64,000 nucleotides of DNA from Chitinophaga sancti. Its GTDB lineage: Bacteria > Bacteroidota > Bacteroidia > Chitinophagales > Chitinophagaceae. Positions 14,872 to 25,100 of this stretch are shown one piece after another; position 1 is the stretch's first letter, and each line of letters begins with the position of its first letter. The stretch is from the NCBI RefSeq assembly GCF_034424315.1, contig NZ_CP139972.1, positions 7,758,501 to 7,822,500 on the forward strand, in the 5' to 3' direction. A model generated the notes under the pieces. The model was not told where the DNA came from. It ran no database searches and was given only the letters and a program-made list of their open reading frames with translations. A program made the position numbers and the translations under genes.

Positions 14872-15612
14872 TTAATGTTGATTTTCAATACTTTTTCTGA
14901 CAGCATTCTCTGCTTCCTGCAAGACTTCTTCAGCGGGGCGGCCGGCGCTTTCGATCGGAGCGAGGATGGTCCAGCTCATTTTTTCGAAGGTGCTGAGTGG
15001 GAATTTTCCGTGCCTAAAGAACTTCCAGCTGCCATTAATGGCGACAGGAACGATCAGGGCATTCGGTACTTTTTTGAGCAGGATGCTTACGCCACCGGTC
15101 ATAAATGGTTTCATCTCGCCATTCCTGCTACGGGTACCTTCCGGGAAGATCACGGCAGACCAGTTCTTTTCCTGCATGCGGCTACCGAGCTTGAGGAGCT
15201 CGCCCATGGATTGCTTTTTATCTTTACGGTCAATATTTGCCGCACCCCCATGTTTAAGGTTAAAACTGATACTTGGAATACCGCTGGCCAGTTCTATTTT
15301 GGATACGAACTTGGCGTGGTGTTTCCTCAAACCCCAGATCAGGGGTGGAATATCGTACATGCTCTGGTGGTTAGCCACAAATATGATGGGGCGGTCACCC
15401 GGCAATGCCTGGTTATTGACAAAGCGTGCCCGGCTGCCAAGTAACATATATGTGCAGGAAAGCAGTCCGTTTAGTATATCAACGGAGGTTTTATGGGCTT
15501 TATAGCCGCCTGTTTTGAGACACAGCCATTGGATTGGGTGGAAAATTAATAAGAGACCACCAAAAAATATGTAATGAATGGGGGATAGAAAGTATCCAAT
15601 CAGTTTCTTCAT
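14872..15612 (-). CDS. plsC: 1-acyl-sn-glycerol-3-phosphate acyltransferase, PlsC family
   Basis: Membrane-bound acyltransferase of phospholipid synthesis that adds the second fatty acid to lysophosphatidic acid. The catalytic NHxxxxD box is NHQSMYD (residues 81-87); the substrate motif FPEGTR is at 156-161, and block GGAANIDR is around 122-129. An N-terminal hydrophobic helix (about 6-30) anchors the protein. 246 residues is standard. A role in phospholipid synthesis is likely, but related lipid acyltransferases share these motifs, so the exact acceptor is not certain. Stands alone on the minus strand. Confidence 0.9.
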   Translation of the reverse strand: MKKLIGYFLSPIHYIFFGGLLLIFHPIQWLCLKTGGYKAHKTSVDILNGLLSCTYMLLGSRARFVNNQALPGDRPIIFVANHQSMYDIPPLIWGLRKHHAKFVSKIELASGIPSISFNLKHGGAANIDRKDKKQSMGELLKLGSRMQEKNWSAVIFPEGTRSRNGEMKPFMTGGVSILLKKVPNALIVPVAINGSWKFFRHGKFPLSTFEKMSWTILAPIESAGRPAEEVLQEAENAVRKSIENQH

Positions 15613-15829
15613 TTTATCGATGCTTTTGTCTGGGAGTGACTAATTCACTTTTTGCTGGTCGCAAGCTAACAACAGCGGTTATTTTTCAGGAATTAAAGTC
15701 ACACATTTTTTTCTATAAACCGCTTGCAAGATAGTGCTGTTTAGGTTAATAACGCATGATGATAATCAGCGATGAATATAGGAAAATTTATATATTTATA
15801 CTTTCATTAACCCTAACCTATAAATACTT

Positions 15830-16264
15830 ATGCTTACACAGCAAGAATTGGAGGACAATGTACAATATGTGCTTGGAATGACAGAGCATTATACTAATGA
15901 TGACGAAATTCACAAGATGCTCCGGATGAAAGGGCTGGAAGAAGCAGATGTCCAGAAAATTTTACGGGCAGTAGCCTATTCTTTTGCCTTAAAGCGGATG
16001 CAGCAGCACAAAAATTCATTGAGACTGGCCGGTATCCTGGCTATTTTCCTGTATGTGGTACCTCTTATTTATTTTGGATTGGTGGCGGTACATATTGATA
16101 TTCCTGTATTGGAATTTTATGTATTGTTCATTTTTGCTTTCAGGTTTACCCTGGGTTTAATGATCATTATACCCTTCTGGACAATATTCAGTACGTATCA
16201 GTATTTTAAGTACAAGAAGAGGATGAAGCAGGAAGAGAATATTGGTGCAATTGGAATCGTATAA
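15830..16264 (+). CDS. Hypothetical two-helix membrane protein
   Basis: Unrecognised 144-residue protein. The first 60 residues are polar and helical (ELEDNVQYVLGMTEHYTNDDEIHKML, with a KGLEEADVQKIL stretch like a short UBA-type helix bundle). Two hydrophobic helices (about 67-88 and 94-120) follow and a basic tail KYKKRMKQEEN. The ATG at 15830 follows an AT-rich leader. It is isolated between a leftward plsC and a bidirectional terminator. Function unknown. Confidence 0.75.
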   Translation: MLTQQELEDNVQYVLGMTEHYTNDDEIHKMLRMKGLEEADVQKILRAVAYSFALKRMQQHKNSLRLAGILAIFLYVVPLIYFGLVAVHIDIPVLEFYVLFIFAFRFTLGLMIIIPFWTIFSTYQYFKYKKRMKQEENIGAIGIV

Positions 16265-16335
16265 TCAGAGGGAGATAAGTAAAATGAAGCTCCGGGAAAT
16301 CGCATAAATTTTTTTTCTCCATCAGGAACCCGGAC

Positions 16336-16373
16336 AAAAAGGGCTGTTTCTAAGTTTTGAAACAGCCCTTTTT
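16336..16373. terminator. Bidirectional terminator
   Basis: Perfect 10-base stem GGGCTGTTTC / GAAACAGCCC with an 8-base loop, flanked by five A and five T. It separates the rightward gene ending at 16264 from the leftward pair ending at 16431. Confidence 0.9.
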
Positions 16374-16430
16374 GCGATATCATGTGTAATTTATAAGCAT
16401 GGAGAAGTTCATAAATAAATAAGCTCTTTA

Positions 16431-16970
16431 TTACACCTGTATAAATGTAGGTGTGTGCCGGGTATATTGCAGGAATTCATTGATGATCCAATCCCTGCTT
16501 ATTTTCATATAGCCCCTGGGGGTACCATCGCTGCAACCATACCATTCTTCATTCATTACATCCTTATCAATCAGTACCTGCACCTTATTTTCTTTGTCCA
16601 GCAGGGTGCCGAATATGGTAGCACCGCCTACGGGTGTGCCCAGGAGCGTGTTTAATAATTCTACTGAGGCAAAGGATACGCGGGGAATCCCTACTGCACT
16701 GCTGAAATCTTTGGTCACGAAAGGCTTATCAGCAGTGGTCACAAAGAGATAGAAATTTGTCTGCTGCCGATTACAAAGGAAGAGCGTTTTCACAATCTGC
16801 ACATTCAGCTTTTCATTGATCAGGATGCAATCTTCCATCGTAATGGCTTCGTCAGTGTCTACCCGTTCAAACGGCACCTGCATGTTTTGCAGGGTGGTAT
16901 ACACCAGTTCCTGCAGTGGTGTTCGGAATTCGGCTGGGGGTGTCTGTTGTATTTCGCTGATATAAAACAT
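16431..16970 (-). CDS. YbaK/ProX-type aminoacyl-tRNA deacylase (prolyl-tRNA editing protein)
   Basis: A free-standing editing domain that hydrolyses mischarged tRNA, typically Ala- or Cys-tRNA-Pro. Family marks are the lysine in QIVKTLFLCNRQQTNFYLFV, the KPFVTKDFSSAVG segment and GGATIFGTLLDKENKVQVLID, matching the PrdX/ProXp-ala group. 179 residues is usual. Its ATG overlaps by one base the stop of the EamA transporter upstream (TAATG), so the two are translated from one message. Editing specificity cannot be read from sequence. Confidence 0.85.
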   Translation of the reverse strand: MFYISEIQQTPPAEFRTPLQELVYTTLQNMQVPFERVDTDEAITMEDCILINEKLNVQIVKTLFLCNRQQTNFYLFVTTADKPFVTKDFSSAVGIPRVSFASVELLNTLLGTPVGGATIFGTLLDKENKVQVLIDKDVMNEEWYGCSDGTPRGYMKISRDWIINEFLQYTRHTPTFIQV

Positions 16971-17839
16971 TAATTCGTTTTTTTTGATTTGAAATAATTC
17001 ATAGCTGAAATAGCAGTCAGCATTATGATGATGCCCGCTATCTGAACAGGTGTAATGCGTTCATGCAGGAGGAAGTGTGCGCATAACACGGCCACCGGGA
17101 ATTCGATGGTCATCAGGATGGCACTGGTACCGGCACCTATTTTTGGAATGCCCACTGCAAAGAGCGCTGTAGGAATGGTGGTGCCGACGATGGCAAAGAA
17201 CAGCGCCCAGAGCAGGAAAGTAGCGTCAAAGTGATGATGCGCTGCAATCGTACCTGCATTGATCACAAAGATCGTCAGAGCGGAGCCTGCCATGATAAGG
17301 ACGCTTTTCGTTTGCCAGTTCACACCTTTACCAATCCTGCTGTTTGCCACAATATAGCCGGCATAAGCTAGTGCCGCAGCTAAAGACAACACAATACCCT
17401 GCCAGGAAATTGCAAGCGCTCCTTCATGCAGCAGATCGCCCGCCATGATAGTACCTGATAAAATAAAGAACACCGTAATCAGCTCTGGTTTGCCGGCTCG
17501 CTGGCGGAAGATGAGCCATTCCAGCAGGAGACTAAACCAGGTGAACTGCATCAGTATGACAATGGCCAAAGATGCGGAAATATAGCTGACGGACTGGTAA
17601 TATAGAAAATTTGCCAGACCTATGGCACTGCCGGTGAGTAATAATGAGAGCCAGGCATTACCTGTGAGCGGTGTTTTGCGGGGAATGCATCCCAGGAATA
17701 AGGCTGACAGCAAGGCTTGTGCAAAGGATACTTCCGCAGCGCTATAGCCCAGGGTATACGACATTTTTACGAATGAAGACATTGTTCCATACATGGCGCC
17801 TCCCAGCAATACCATGAAAGGGTATTTTAAATTTTTCAA
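16970..17839 (-). CDS. EamA/DMT-family transporter
   Basis: A 289-residue inner-membrane permease with ten hydrophobic helices arranged as two EamA repeats (about residues 5-140 and 148-285), the layout of drug/metabolite exporters such as amino-acid exporters. Recognisable pieces are GGAMYGTMSSFVK at the start and FALVGTTIPTALFAVGIPKIGAG-like text in the second half. It ends in a basic tail NYFKSKKTN, in which the next gene's ATG overlaps by one base. Pairing with a tRNA-editing protein suggests an amino-acid-related substrate; this is a guess. Confidence 0.88.
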   Translation of the reverse strand: MKNLKYPFMVLLGGAMYGTMSSFVKMSYTLGYSAAEVSFAQALLSALFLGCIPRKTPLTGNAWLSLLLTGSAIGLANFLYYQSVSYISASLAIVILMQFTWFSLLLEWLIFRQRAGKPELITVFFILSGTIMAGDLLHEGALAISWQGIVLSLAAALAYAGYIVANSRIGKGVNWQTKSVLIMAGSALTIFVINAGTIAAHHHFDATFLLWALFFAIVGTTIPTALFAVGIPKIGAGTSAILMTIEFPVAVLCAHFLLHERITPVQIAGIIIMLTAISAMNYFKSKKTN

Positions 17840-17954
17840 AATAGATGATTTTTGCGCACTGAAGATGCACAGGTTGTAAGAAAGAGAACCGGTTAACTAG
17901 CTTAGCAAGCTACCGGGGGAGGCGTGTTGGAAACAAAGAGATGTTGCATGTGGA

Positions 17955-17962
17955 CAAAGATA
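17955..17962 (-). promoter_or_regulatory. Possible promoter of the EamA-YbaK unit
   Basis: TATCTTTG on the minus strand fits the Bacteroidota -7 box TAnnTTTG. Transcription would begin near 17948 with a leader of about 110 bases. The 292-base gap from 17840 to the next gene otherwise holds only the 18095-18122 terminator. Confidence 0.45.
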
Positions 17963-18094
17963 ATAACTTTTTTTTGTCAAAAATTTGAACACACCGGATA
18001 CGCAAGCGATTATAAATATTATAGAGATCACAAAGATGAATAAAAACATTCATGAAAGAGGGAATTCACCAACGGTAATGAAAACCTTTTTCAG

Positions 18095-18122
18095 AAAAAA
18101 AAGGCCGGCATCACTGCCGGCC
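18095..18122 (-). terminator. Terminator of the 18132-18704 gene
   Basis: Perfect stem GGCCGGCA / TGCCGGCC with a four-base loop; on the minus strand it is followed by eight T. It lies 10 bases after the stop codon. Confidence 0.88.
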
Positions 18123-18131
18123 CTCTCAAAT

Positions 18132-18704
18132 TTATTTAACAGTTTCCATTTTAACAATATCCTCGGCCAGCTGAAACATTACCTTACAACTATCATAGTT
18201 AAAAGGATGCACCCCATATATCAGGCACTGATTCTCCTTTACCTCCACATTCAGGTCCTGCACCGTCATAATCTTATTAAAAAACTCAAGCCCAATCACC
18301 TGCTCAATCGTACCCGGATCTGTAGACTCCAGGATATATTTATGATTGAAAGCGGGAACTGTCTTTACCTTGACTGAATTAGGTAAATATAAGTTGAGGA
18401 ATTTATCATTCTCCGTATTAGCTGTAATCTTAAACTCGGGCAGTGGATGCGGCAGGTTAATACAGACCCCTGCATACCTGGACGGATCCGCCGTACTTGA
18501 CTTTGTTGCATTCCTGTACTTGACAAAGCTTACTTGTTGTGGACAATTTGCCAATCTCCAGGCATAAGTAATTTTGAAATTACCACCTGGGCGGAAAGAA
18601 GAAAATTGGCCCAAATTGATCTCTTTCATAGACTCTTTCGTCAGTGGGAAATCTTTTTTTAATTCAGCGAGTATTTCTTTTTCCAGCTTTGCGTCTTCAG
18701 CCAT
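18132..18704 (-). CDS. Hypothetical protein
   Basis: A 190-residue soluble protein without signal peptide or membrane segments. It is lysine- and glutamate-rich at the N-terminus (MAEDAKLEKEILAELKKDFP), followed by a region with alternating strands and the tokens FRPGGNFKITYAWR and LPHPLPEFKITANTEN. No domain is recognised. It has a well-formed promoter about 150 bases upstream and its own terminator, so it is an independent single-gene unit. It is next to the anaerobic ribonucleotide reductase genes but separated from them by this promoter. Confidence 0.72.
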   Translation of the reverse strand: MAEDAKLEKEILAELKKDFPLTKESMKEINLGQFSSFRPGGNFKITYAWRLANCPQQVSFVKYRNATKSSTADPSRYAGVCINLPHPLPEFKITANTENDKFLNLYLPNSVKVKTVPAFNHKYILESTDPGTIEQVIGLEFFNKIMTVQDLNVEVKENQCLIYGVHPFNYDSCKVMFQLAEDIVKMETVK

Positions 18705-18853
18705 GTTGAGTTTTTAGTTGTTAAACCAGGTCAAATGCATAGGTAACCGCCACCTTCTAATCTTTCGATCTATATAGATGCTGAAGAATTGAAATATGGT
18801 TTTCCGGATTTGTTGTGGCCTGCACCTGCATTTTCATAGTATAGTTTCAGTTA

Positions 18854-18884
18854 CAAATATAATAACTCTTATACATTACTGCAA
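18854..18884 (-). promoter_or_regulatory. Promoter of the 18132-18704 gene
   Basis: On the minus strand TTG (18882-18884) is followed 20 bases later by TATATTTG (18854-18861), an exact match to the Bacteroidota pattern TTG-N(19-21)-TAnnTTTG. The start of transcription would be near 18846, giving a leader of about 140 bases. Confidence 0.7.
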
Positions 18885-18895
18885 TTGGGGGAGTA

Positions 18896-18918
18896 AATTT
18901 ATTGATTATCAATAAATT
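18896..18918. promoter_or_regulatory. 23-base perfect palindrome containing ATTGATnATCAAT
   Basis: Eleven-base arms flank a central T at 18907. The inner 13 bases, ATTGATTATCAAT, are the same core that occurs in the palindromic elements at 1598 and 46028. It lies just upstream of the -33 element of the leftward gene, between it and the nrdG stop codon, a normal place for an activator site. Confidence 0.45.
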
Positions 18919-18952
18919 AAGGGGTGTTTTAAGGGGCTAACCAAAAAAAACG

Positions 18953-19630
18953 CTAATTTCTTAATATTAATTCGATACAATTACTCATTACCTTTCGCGG
19001 ATCAACCCGGTTCCGTGTATTATCCAGGCGGCCAAGCGTCATTGTGTCGTTGATAAAATGCTGAATATAGAGTTTGCCTTTAAATCCTTTAGCGGTTAAA
19101 TAATCCACCATCTCCTGTAAATCCTCCTCATTCAGCAATGAAGTATGTACCGTTGTTCTTATTTCAAAAGGTGTGCGATCTGTCATTAACACCTGTAGTG
19201 TCTCTTCAAATTTTGTGTACAACGACGATTGTGTAATACCTGCATATTTATCTGCCGGTGCTTTGTAATCCAGTGCCACATAATCCACCAGGCCCTGTGC
19301 TAACAGGTTCGCCATCATCTGCGGATTAGACCCATTGGTATCTATCTTCACCAGCAATCCTGCTGATTTCAATGCATGGCAAAATGCCGGCAGCTCCTTA
19401 TGGGAAGTACATTCTCCTCCACTCAGTACCACCCCGTCCAGTAACTGTTTCCGCCTGCTTAAAAACTGTAAGGCATCCGCATAACTATGCTTTCCTTTCC
19501 CCAGCACAATCCCCGGATTATAACAATACAGGCATTTCATATTACAGCCTGCAAACCAAAGTATGCAGGCTGTCTTATCAGGAAAATCCAATAAGGTAAA
19601 AGGCGTAATGCTATGTATCGGCTTATTCAC
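18953..19630 (-). CDS. nrdG: Anaerobic ribonucleoside-triphosphate reductase activating protein (radical SAM)
   Basis: Radical SAM enzyme that installs the glycyl radical in NrdD. The cluster motif is CNMKCLYC (Cys29, Cys33, Cys36 from the GTG start), followed by VVLSGGECTSH and IDTNGSNPQM. The GTG at 19630 overlaps the nrdD stop by 8 bases and gives the normal short N-terminus before the TLLDFPDKTAC segment. An ATG at 19672 would add 14 residues inside nrdD and is less likely. It belongs to the two-gene nrdDG operon, leftwards. Confidence 0.9.
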   Translation of the reverse strand: MNKPIHSITPFTLLDFPDKTACILWFAGCNMKCLYCYNPGIVLGKGKHSYADALQFLSRRKQLLDGVVLSGGECTSHKELPAFCHALKSAGLLVKIDTNGSNPQMMANLLAQGLVDYVALDYKAPADKYAGITQSSLYTKFEETLQVLMTDRTPFEIRTTVHTSLLNEEDLQEMVDYLTAKGFKGKLYIQHFINDTMTLGRLDNTRNRVDPRKVMSNCIELILRN

Positions 19631-21815
19631 AGCAAGCCGTTTCTGCAAAATGTACTCTCTGCTTATGCTCACCCTTCTTCCCGATGTTGAAGCTCTCTAC
19701 CGGTCTGTGATACCCCATTACACGTGTATACACCAGGCATTTCTGGCTTTCATCCTCGCAGATGGGGCAGTATTCATGCTCGCCGGAAAGATAACCATGC
19801 TCCGGGCAAATACTGAATACAGGCGTTACCGTGATATAAGGTAACCTGAACTGAGACAGTACTTTCTTCACCAGGTTGCGACAGGCTTCCGGCGTACTGA
19901 TCTTCTCTCTCATGTACAAATGCAATACGGTACCACCTGTGTATTTACACTGCAATTCATCCTGCAATAACAGTGCTTCAAAAGGATCATCAGTATAATC
20001 TACAGGTATCTGTGAACTATTGGTATAATAGATGTTGTTATCCATTCCTGCCTGTATGATCTCAGGGAAACGTTTCTTATCCTCCTTCGCAAAACGGTAG
20101 GTCGTTCCTTCTGCCGGCGTGGCTTCCAGGTTATAAAGATTACCTGTCTCCTCCTGGTATTGCGTCATCTTTTTACGGATATGCTCTAACACTGCCGCTG
20201 CCATTTCACGGCCGGTTTCGGAGATAATATCATCCTGGTCATTCGTGAAATTCCTGATCATCTCATTGATCCCATTCACACCAATAGTAGAGAAGTGATT
20301 CCTGAAATGCTTTAAATAGCGCATGGTATAAGGGAACAAACCCCTGTCGTACATATCCTGGATAAAGACCCTTTTCTTCTCCAGCGTTGATTTCGCAAGG
20401 TCTAATAACAAGTCCAGCCTTTGGTACAATGCATGAGTGTCTCCCTTGTACAGGTAGCCGAGGCGCGCCATATTGATGGTCACCACACCAATGCTCCCCG
20501 TCATTTCAGCACTGCCAAACAAACCATTACCACGCTTCAATAATTCACGCAGATCCAGTTGCAGCCTGCAACACATGCTCCTCACGGCATTGGGTTTATA
20601 AGCATTCGGGTTCTCTACACGATTCCCATTCTCATCATAGATATACTGGCTACCAATAAAGTTCTGGAAATAAGAAGAGCCGATACGCGCGGTATTTTCA
20701 AACAGCAGATCCGTGTTTTCTCCATGCCAGTCAAAATCTTCTGTAATGTTCACAGTAGGAATCGGGAATGTAAATGGTTGTCCGTTAGCATCTCCTTCTG
20801 TCATCACCGTATAATAGGCTTTATTGATCAGGTTCATCTCCGGCTGAAAATGAATATAGGTCAGTTCTGAGAGCAGATCGACACCCCTGTCTTTTGCTTT
20901 CTGCAAAATAACAGGATCGGTGATGCCATCAAAGAGATGTATATCTTTTTTAGTGGGGAACTGTAATTTCAAATCCTCAGGTACCGTCCAGTCAATCGTA
21001 ATATTCGTGAAAGGAGACTGGCCCCAGCGGGCAGGTACATTCAGGTTGTACACAAAGCTTCTCACTGCCTTCAGGATATCGTCGTATCGTAGATTGTCTT
21101 TGAAAACATAAGGTGCCAGGTAAGTATCAAAAGAGCTGAAGGCCTGTGCTCCTGCCCATTCGCTTTGCAGGATGCCGAGGAAGTTCGCCATTTGCCCCAG
21201 TGCTTCCCGGAAATGATTCGGCGGTCTGCTTTCCACACGTCCTCTTACACCATTAAATCCTTCGTTCAGCAATGCCCGCAAACTCCATCCTGCACAGTAT
21301 CCTGTGAGACAGTCGATGTCATGAATGTGAATATCTCCATTACGGTGTGCATATCCTTCTTCCTGTGAATAGACCTTATCCAGCCAGTAGTTAGCAATGA
21401 TTTTGCCGGCTACATTGTTCACCAGTCCTGCATTGGAATAAGAAGTATTTGCATTGGCATTGATGCGCCAATCCGTTTGCGAAATGTATTCTTCAATGGT
21501 TTGTGTACTATCTACCAGTGTAGTAGACGGGTTCAGGCCATGTACCTGTTCTCTTTGTAATTTACGGGTATGCCGGTATAACATAAATGCGCGCATCACT
21601 TCAAAATGACTGTGTGCAAACATTTCTTTTTCAATGATGTCCTGGATCTCTTCTACTGACCAAACTTCTTTGCGTAAAAGCTGGGCGCTTACCTGCTGGA
21701 ATATCGCTTCATCAGGTTGTTTATTCACACTGATGAATCCCTTTTCTATCGCATCTTTAATCTTAAAGGATTTGAAGGGTTCGAACTCACCATTTCTTTT
21801 GATAACGTAATTCAT
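19623..21815 (-). CDS. nrdD: Anaerobic (class III) ribonucleoside-triphosphate reductase
   Basis: Glycyl-radical enzyme reducing ribonucleoside triphosphates without oxygen. The N-terminal ATP-cone (about residues 1-95: MNYVIKRNGEFEPFKSFKIKDAIEKG) provides allosteric control. The barrel shows HIHDIDCLTGYCAGW and GGVVTINMARLGY-type text (IGVVTINMARLG). The C-terminal zinc site uses cysteines in SICPEHGYL and CPICEDESQKC, and the radical glycine is Gly701 in RVMGYHRP, 29 residues before the end as in E. coli. 730 residues is normal. With the nos operon it supports life without oxygen. Confidence 0.96.
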   Translation of the reverse strand: MNYVIKRNGEFEPFKSFKIKDAIEKGFISVNKQPDEAIFQQVSAQLLRKEVWSVEEIQDIIEKEMFAHSHFEVMRAFMLYRHTRKLQREQVHGLNPSTTLVDSTQTIEEYISQTDWRINANANTSYSNAGLVNNVAGKIIANYWLDKVYSQEEGYAHRNGDIHIHDIDCLTGYCAGWSLRALLNEGFNGVRGRVESRPPNHFREALGQMANFLGILQSEWAGAQAFSSFDTYLAPYVFKDNLRYDDILKAVRSFVYNLNVPARWGQSPFTNITIDWTVPEDLKLQFPTKKDIHLFDGITDPVILQKAKDRGVDLLSELTYIHFQPEMNLINKAYYTVMTEGDANGQPFTFPIPTVNITEDFDWHGENTDLLFENTARIGSSYFQNFIGSQYIYDENGNRVENPNAYKPNAVRSMCCRLQLDLRELLKRGNGLFGSAEMTGSIGVVTINMARLGYLYKGDTHALYQRLDLLLDLAKSTLEKKRVFIQDMYDRGLFPYTMRYLKHFRNHFSTIGVNGINEMIRNFTNDQDDIISETGREMAAAVLEHIRKKMTQYQEETGNLYNLEATPAEGTTYRFAKEDKKRFPEIIQAGMDNNIYYTNSSQIPVDYTDDPFEALLLQDELQCKYTGGTVLHLYMREKISTPEACRNLVKKVLSQFRLPYITVTPVFSICPEHGYLSGEHEYCPICEDESQKCLVYTRVMGYHRPVESFNIGKKGEHKQRVHFAETACCE

Positions 21816-22070
21816 GGCTTTAATGGGTTTAATATTTCTTCATGCTTCGGGCTGCAAAATACCTGATCGGTTTAAGACGGGGTGCAAAACTTGTCAACAG
21901 GGAGTGCGTAAAAAAATAAATTGAGCGAAGGATTTTTTAAGTGATTTTCTGTGAAATGAGCGCGGGAAAATTAAGACAGGTAAGGATCAATTATAAAACC
22001 ATGATCCCGGTCAGTGTTTTCTAAGTAGTTTAACCTGAGTGTTTTAGATATGGGATGATTTGCTTGTATT
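21816..22070. other. Upstream region of nrdD, no gene seen
   Basis: The gap between nrdD and the protease (369 bases including the terminator) holds no gene. Two similar GC-rich pieces, GGGCTGCAAAA (21850s) and GGGGTGCAAAA (21880s), stand about 35 bases apart in the leader region and could be regulator contacts. No exact Crp/Fnr site or NrdR box was found by eye. Confidence 0.35.
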
Positions 22071-22101
22071 AAAAAAGGCCGGAGATGCAATATCTCCGGC
22101 C
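22071..22101 (-). terminator. Terminator of the secreted protease gene
   Basis: Perfect 10-base stem GGCCGGAGAT / ATCTCCGGCC with a five-base loop, followed on the minus strand by six T. It lies 84 bases after the stop codon. Confidence 0.85.
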
Positions 22102-22184
22102 TGTGCTATCAGGTAACGTTAAGATTGAAATTGATCCGGGCGGATAGCCTTCAATTTACTTCCCGTACAAGCTCTTCTCTTTTA

Positions 22185-25100
22185 TTATTGTTTAATGATC
22201 TTCGTTGTACTCACTTCTGTAATTCCGTTCTTTACTTTGATGATATAAACCCCTGTTGGTAATGTCGAAATATCCAGCTGTGCATTCACCGCACTTACTT
22301 CACGACGCAATACCTGGCGGCCATTTACATCATACATACTTACTTCTGATTTCCCTTTCACTCCAGCAAGATTTACATTCACCACGTTCTTAGCCGGGTT
22401 CGGATATATCTGTATTTTATCCAGGTCGCCACTAATTGCACCGGAACGGGTAGCAGTTCCTAAAGCCACTCTTAACGTGTAGCAGCTGGTAGCACTGTTG
22501 GCACCATTATATCCATATACCTGTGCGTAATAAGTACCGGCACTAATAGTACCGCTGATGCTTTCACTGGTTGTTCCGGATGCCTGTGAAATTGCCTGTT
22601 GTGTGCCGGAACTGTTAAACAGTTTCAGGTCATAATCACCCGGCAATGTGCCCAGTGTAATGGTGACAGTACCACTGGTGGTGATCACAAATTTATAGTA
22701 GTCCACATCTCCGCTCGGGCTGATCAAGCCGGTTACGTCTGTATTGAATGGAATAGTGGCAGCACCTGAAAGTGTACCATTGGTTGAGTTATCTAATGTA
22801 TTCGCACAACCAGAAGCTGTGAGCGTGGTAAACTGTGCAGCAATATAGGAACCACTGCCACTTGCACAATTTGTTCTTACTCTCCAGTCATACAGGGAGG
22901 CAGCTGTCAAGCCACTTAAGGTCACAGAAGTAGCCGAAGTTGCTGTTGCAGCACTGGTCCAGGTAGAAGAAGTGTTCAGTTTGTAATCCACACTGTAACT
23001 CACCGCACCACTTGCCGCTGTCCAGCTTACTGTAGCACCGGTAGCTGTTACAGATGAACTGGTCAATGCCGTAGGTACATTACAACTATCTGTTGAGATG
23101 GTGGTAAACTGTGCACTGGAATATACACTGGTATCGCTGCTGCAGGTAGTCCTTACCCTATAGTCGTAAGTAGTACCCTGGGTCAGACCAGTCAATGCAA
23201 CAGATGTAGCAGTGGTAGCAGTAGCAGCACTGATCCAGGTGCTGGATGAAGCAGCCTTATAATCTACCTTGTAAGAAGCTGCACCACTCACCGCTGTCCA
23301 GCCAATGCTGGCTGAGGTAGTGGTAACTGAAGAGGATGTTAAGCCCGTTGGCGCAGCACAACCTGAACCCGCAGTAATGGTGAAGTTGGTATTAGAAATA
23401 TCAAAGAAGATATTGCCTACCGCTTCTACTTTTATCCTGGCAGTGGTAGTCGGTGTATTTGGAATAGTAACTACTTCACTACCATCATTAGGGGTACTTG
23501 CTACCAGGGCACTGAAAGTGTTCCCGCCATCTGTGGATAAGGAGATCTTTACATTGGCAGTACTAACGGGAGATGCTGTTGTACTGGCTACATTCCAGGT
23601 AATGGTCTGTGATGAATTGCCGGCCCATGATACGGCGGTATTCGGAGCCGTCACTGCAAATGGTCCTGCAGCACTGCTAACGGTAACCGTAACATCGGCA
23701 TAATTCGTCTGGCCAACTTTCACCGGGGCAGTAGAGCTATACGGCGAATTATCCCTTACCGTTAGCCTGAAATGCAGGGTTCTTGCCACGGAGCTGAGGG
23801 CTTCTGTATTCGCACTTGCATCTCCACCGGTCAAAGGGCCGGATACTAAACTACCTGCCAGTATAGTCGCCAGTTTTGGAAAGAGGCGGGTGGGGGAGGT
23901 AGTGGGTGCAAAGGAGATCCAGTTAGGGCCGGAAGCTTTTGTAGCACTGGCCACACTGCTGGCATTGGTTTGTGAGGTAGATGCATTGTCAATTTGCTCC
24001 CAGCAATAAGTGAGCGCATCGCCGGCATTGGCATCCGTAGCAGATCCTGTCAGCGCAAATGGTGTGCTGATAGGAATGGTATAACTACCACCGCCACTCA
24101 CTACAGGAGTAGCGTTATTGGCAGAAATACTGGTTGTTACCGGGCAGGTCTTGCTTGAAAGATTTGTCTGGATCTGGTTGATAGAAACTGCATGATAGAT
24201 ATCAATAGAATGTGGGGCCAGGTCATAGCTGGTAATACCTGCATAACCCATGATGGTGATCCCTGAACCAGGTTCCACATTCACGCCGGTGCCTTCATTG
24301 CCATAAGAGAAGGTATGGTTGGCACCCAGCTGGTGACCTACTTCATGCACTACATAATCGACATCGAAATTGTCGCCCTGTGGAATGCCGTCAGCAGGAG
24401 AGGTAAAACCACTACCTTTTGAAGCATCGACACAGATACAACCAATACAACCTGCATTACCACCACCACCGGAGGCACCAAAGAGGTGACCGATGTCGTA
24501 GTTGGCCGCACCGATTACGGAAGTCAGCGTACTTTGTAACTCGCCGTTCCAGTTGCCGGCAGCACCTGTGCTGGCATTGGAATAGGGATCGGTGGACGCG
24601 TTGTAATAAAATACATTTGTCGAGCTTGCGACCAGGTTCAGGTGAAGTGCAAGGTCTTTTTCATACACACCATTACAGCGGGTAAGGGTGGCATTCACGG
24701 CGGCGAGTACCAATGCTACCTGGCTGGAACTGGTGGCACCAAAATAATTCGAGTACTCTGCGGTGACTGATTGCGCCAGGCGCAGTGTTTTCAGATCGCC
24801 GGTCGACCTGGCCACCACGTTGTTACTGAGATCAGTAGCCAGTTTTTGCTCCGGGGTAGAGCATTTCCATGGCAGTGACTTCGCCTGCTTTCTGAATACT
24901 GTATACACAGTATGGTCAGCAGAATAAGGCTCAATAAATTCAGTTTCTTTTTCCACGCGGAATACAGTGGTTTGTATTCCCTGTGGGGAGATGCTTAACT
25001 TTAAGATAGCCGATTTGTCGGTGATACCTTTTCCTGAAAATGCCCTGATATCAGGAAATTTCGCTTGCAAGGCAGGCTCGAAATTGGAGGCTTCCACAAT

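Noticed and set aside
14875..15505. Two rightward frames over plsC
   Set aside because: Antisense to the acyltransferase with intact motifs.
21816..21960. Search for a Crp/Fnr or NrdR site in front of nrdD
   Set aside because: Only half-matches such as TGATCGGTTTAA were seen; no full palindrome.
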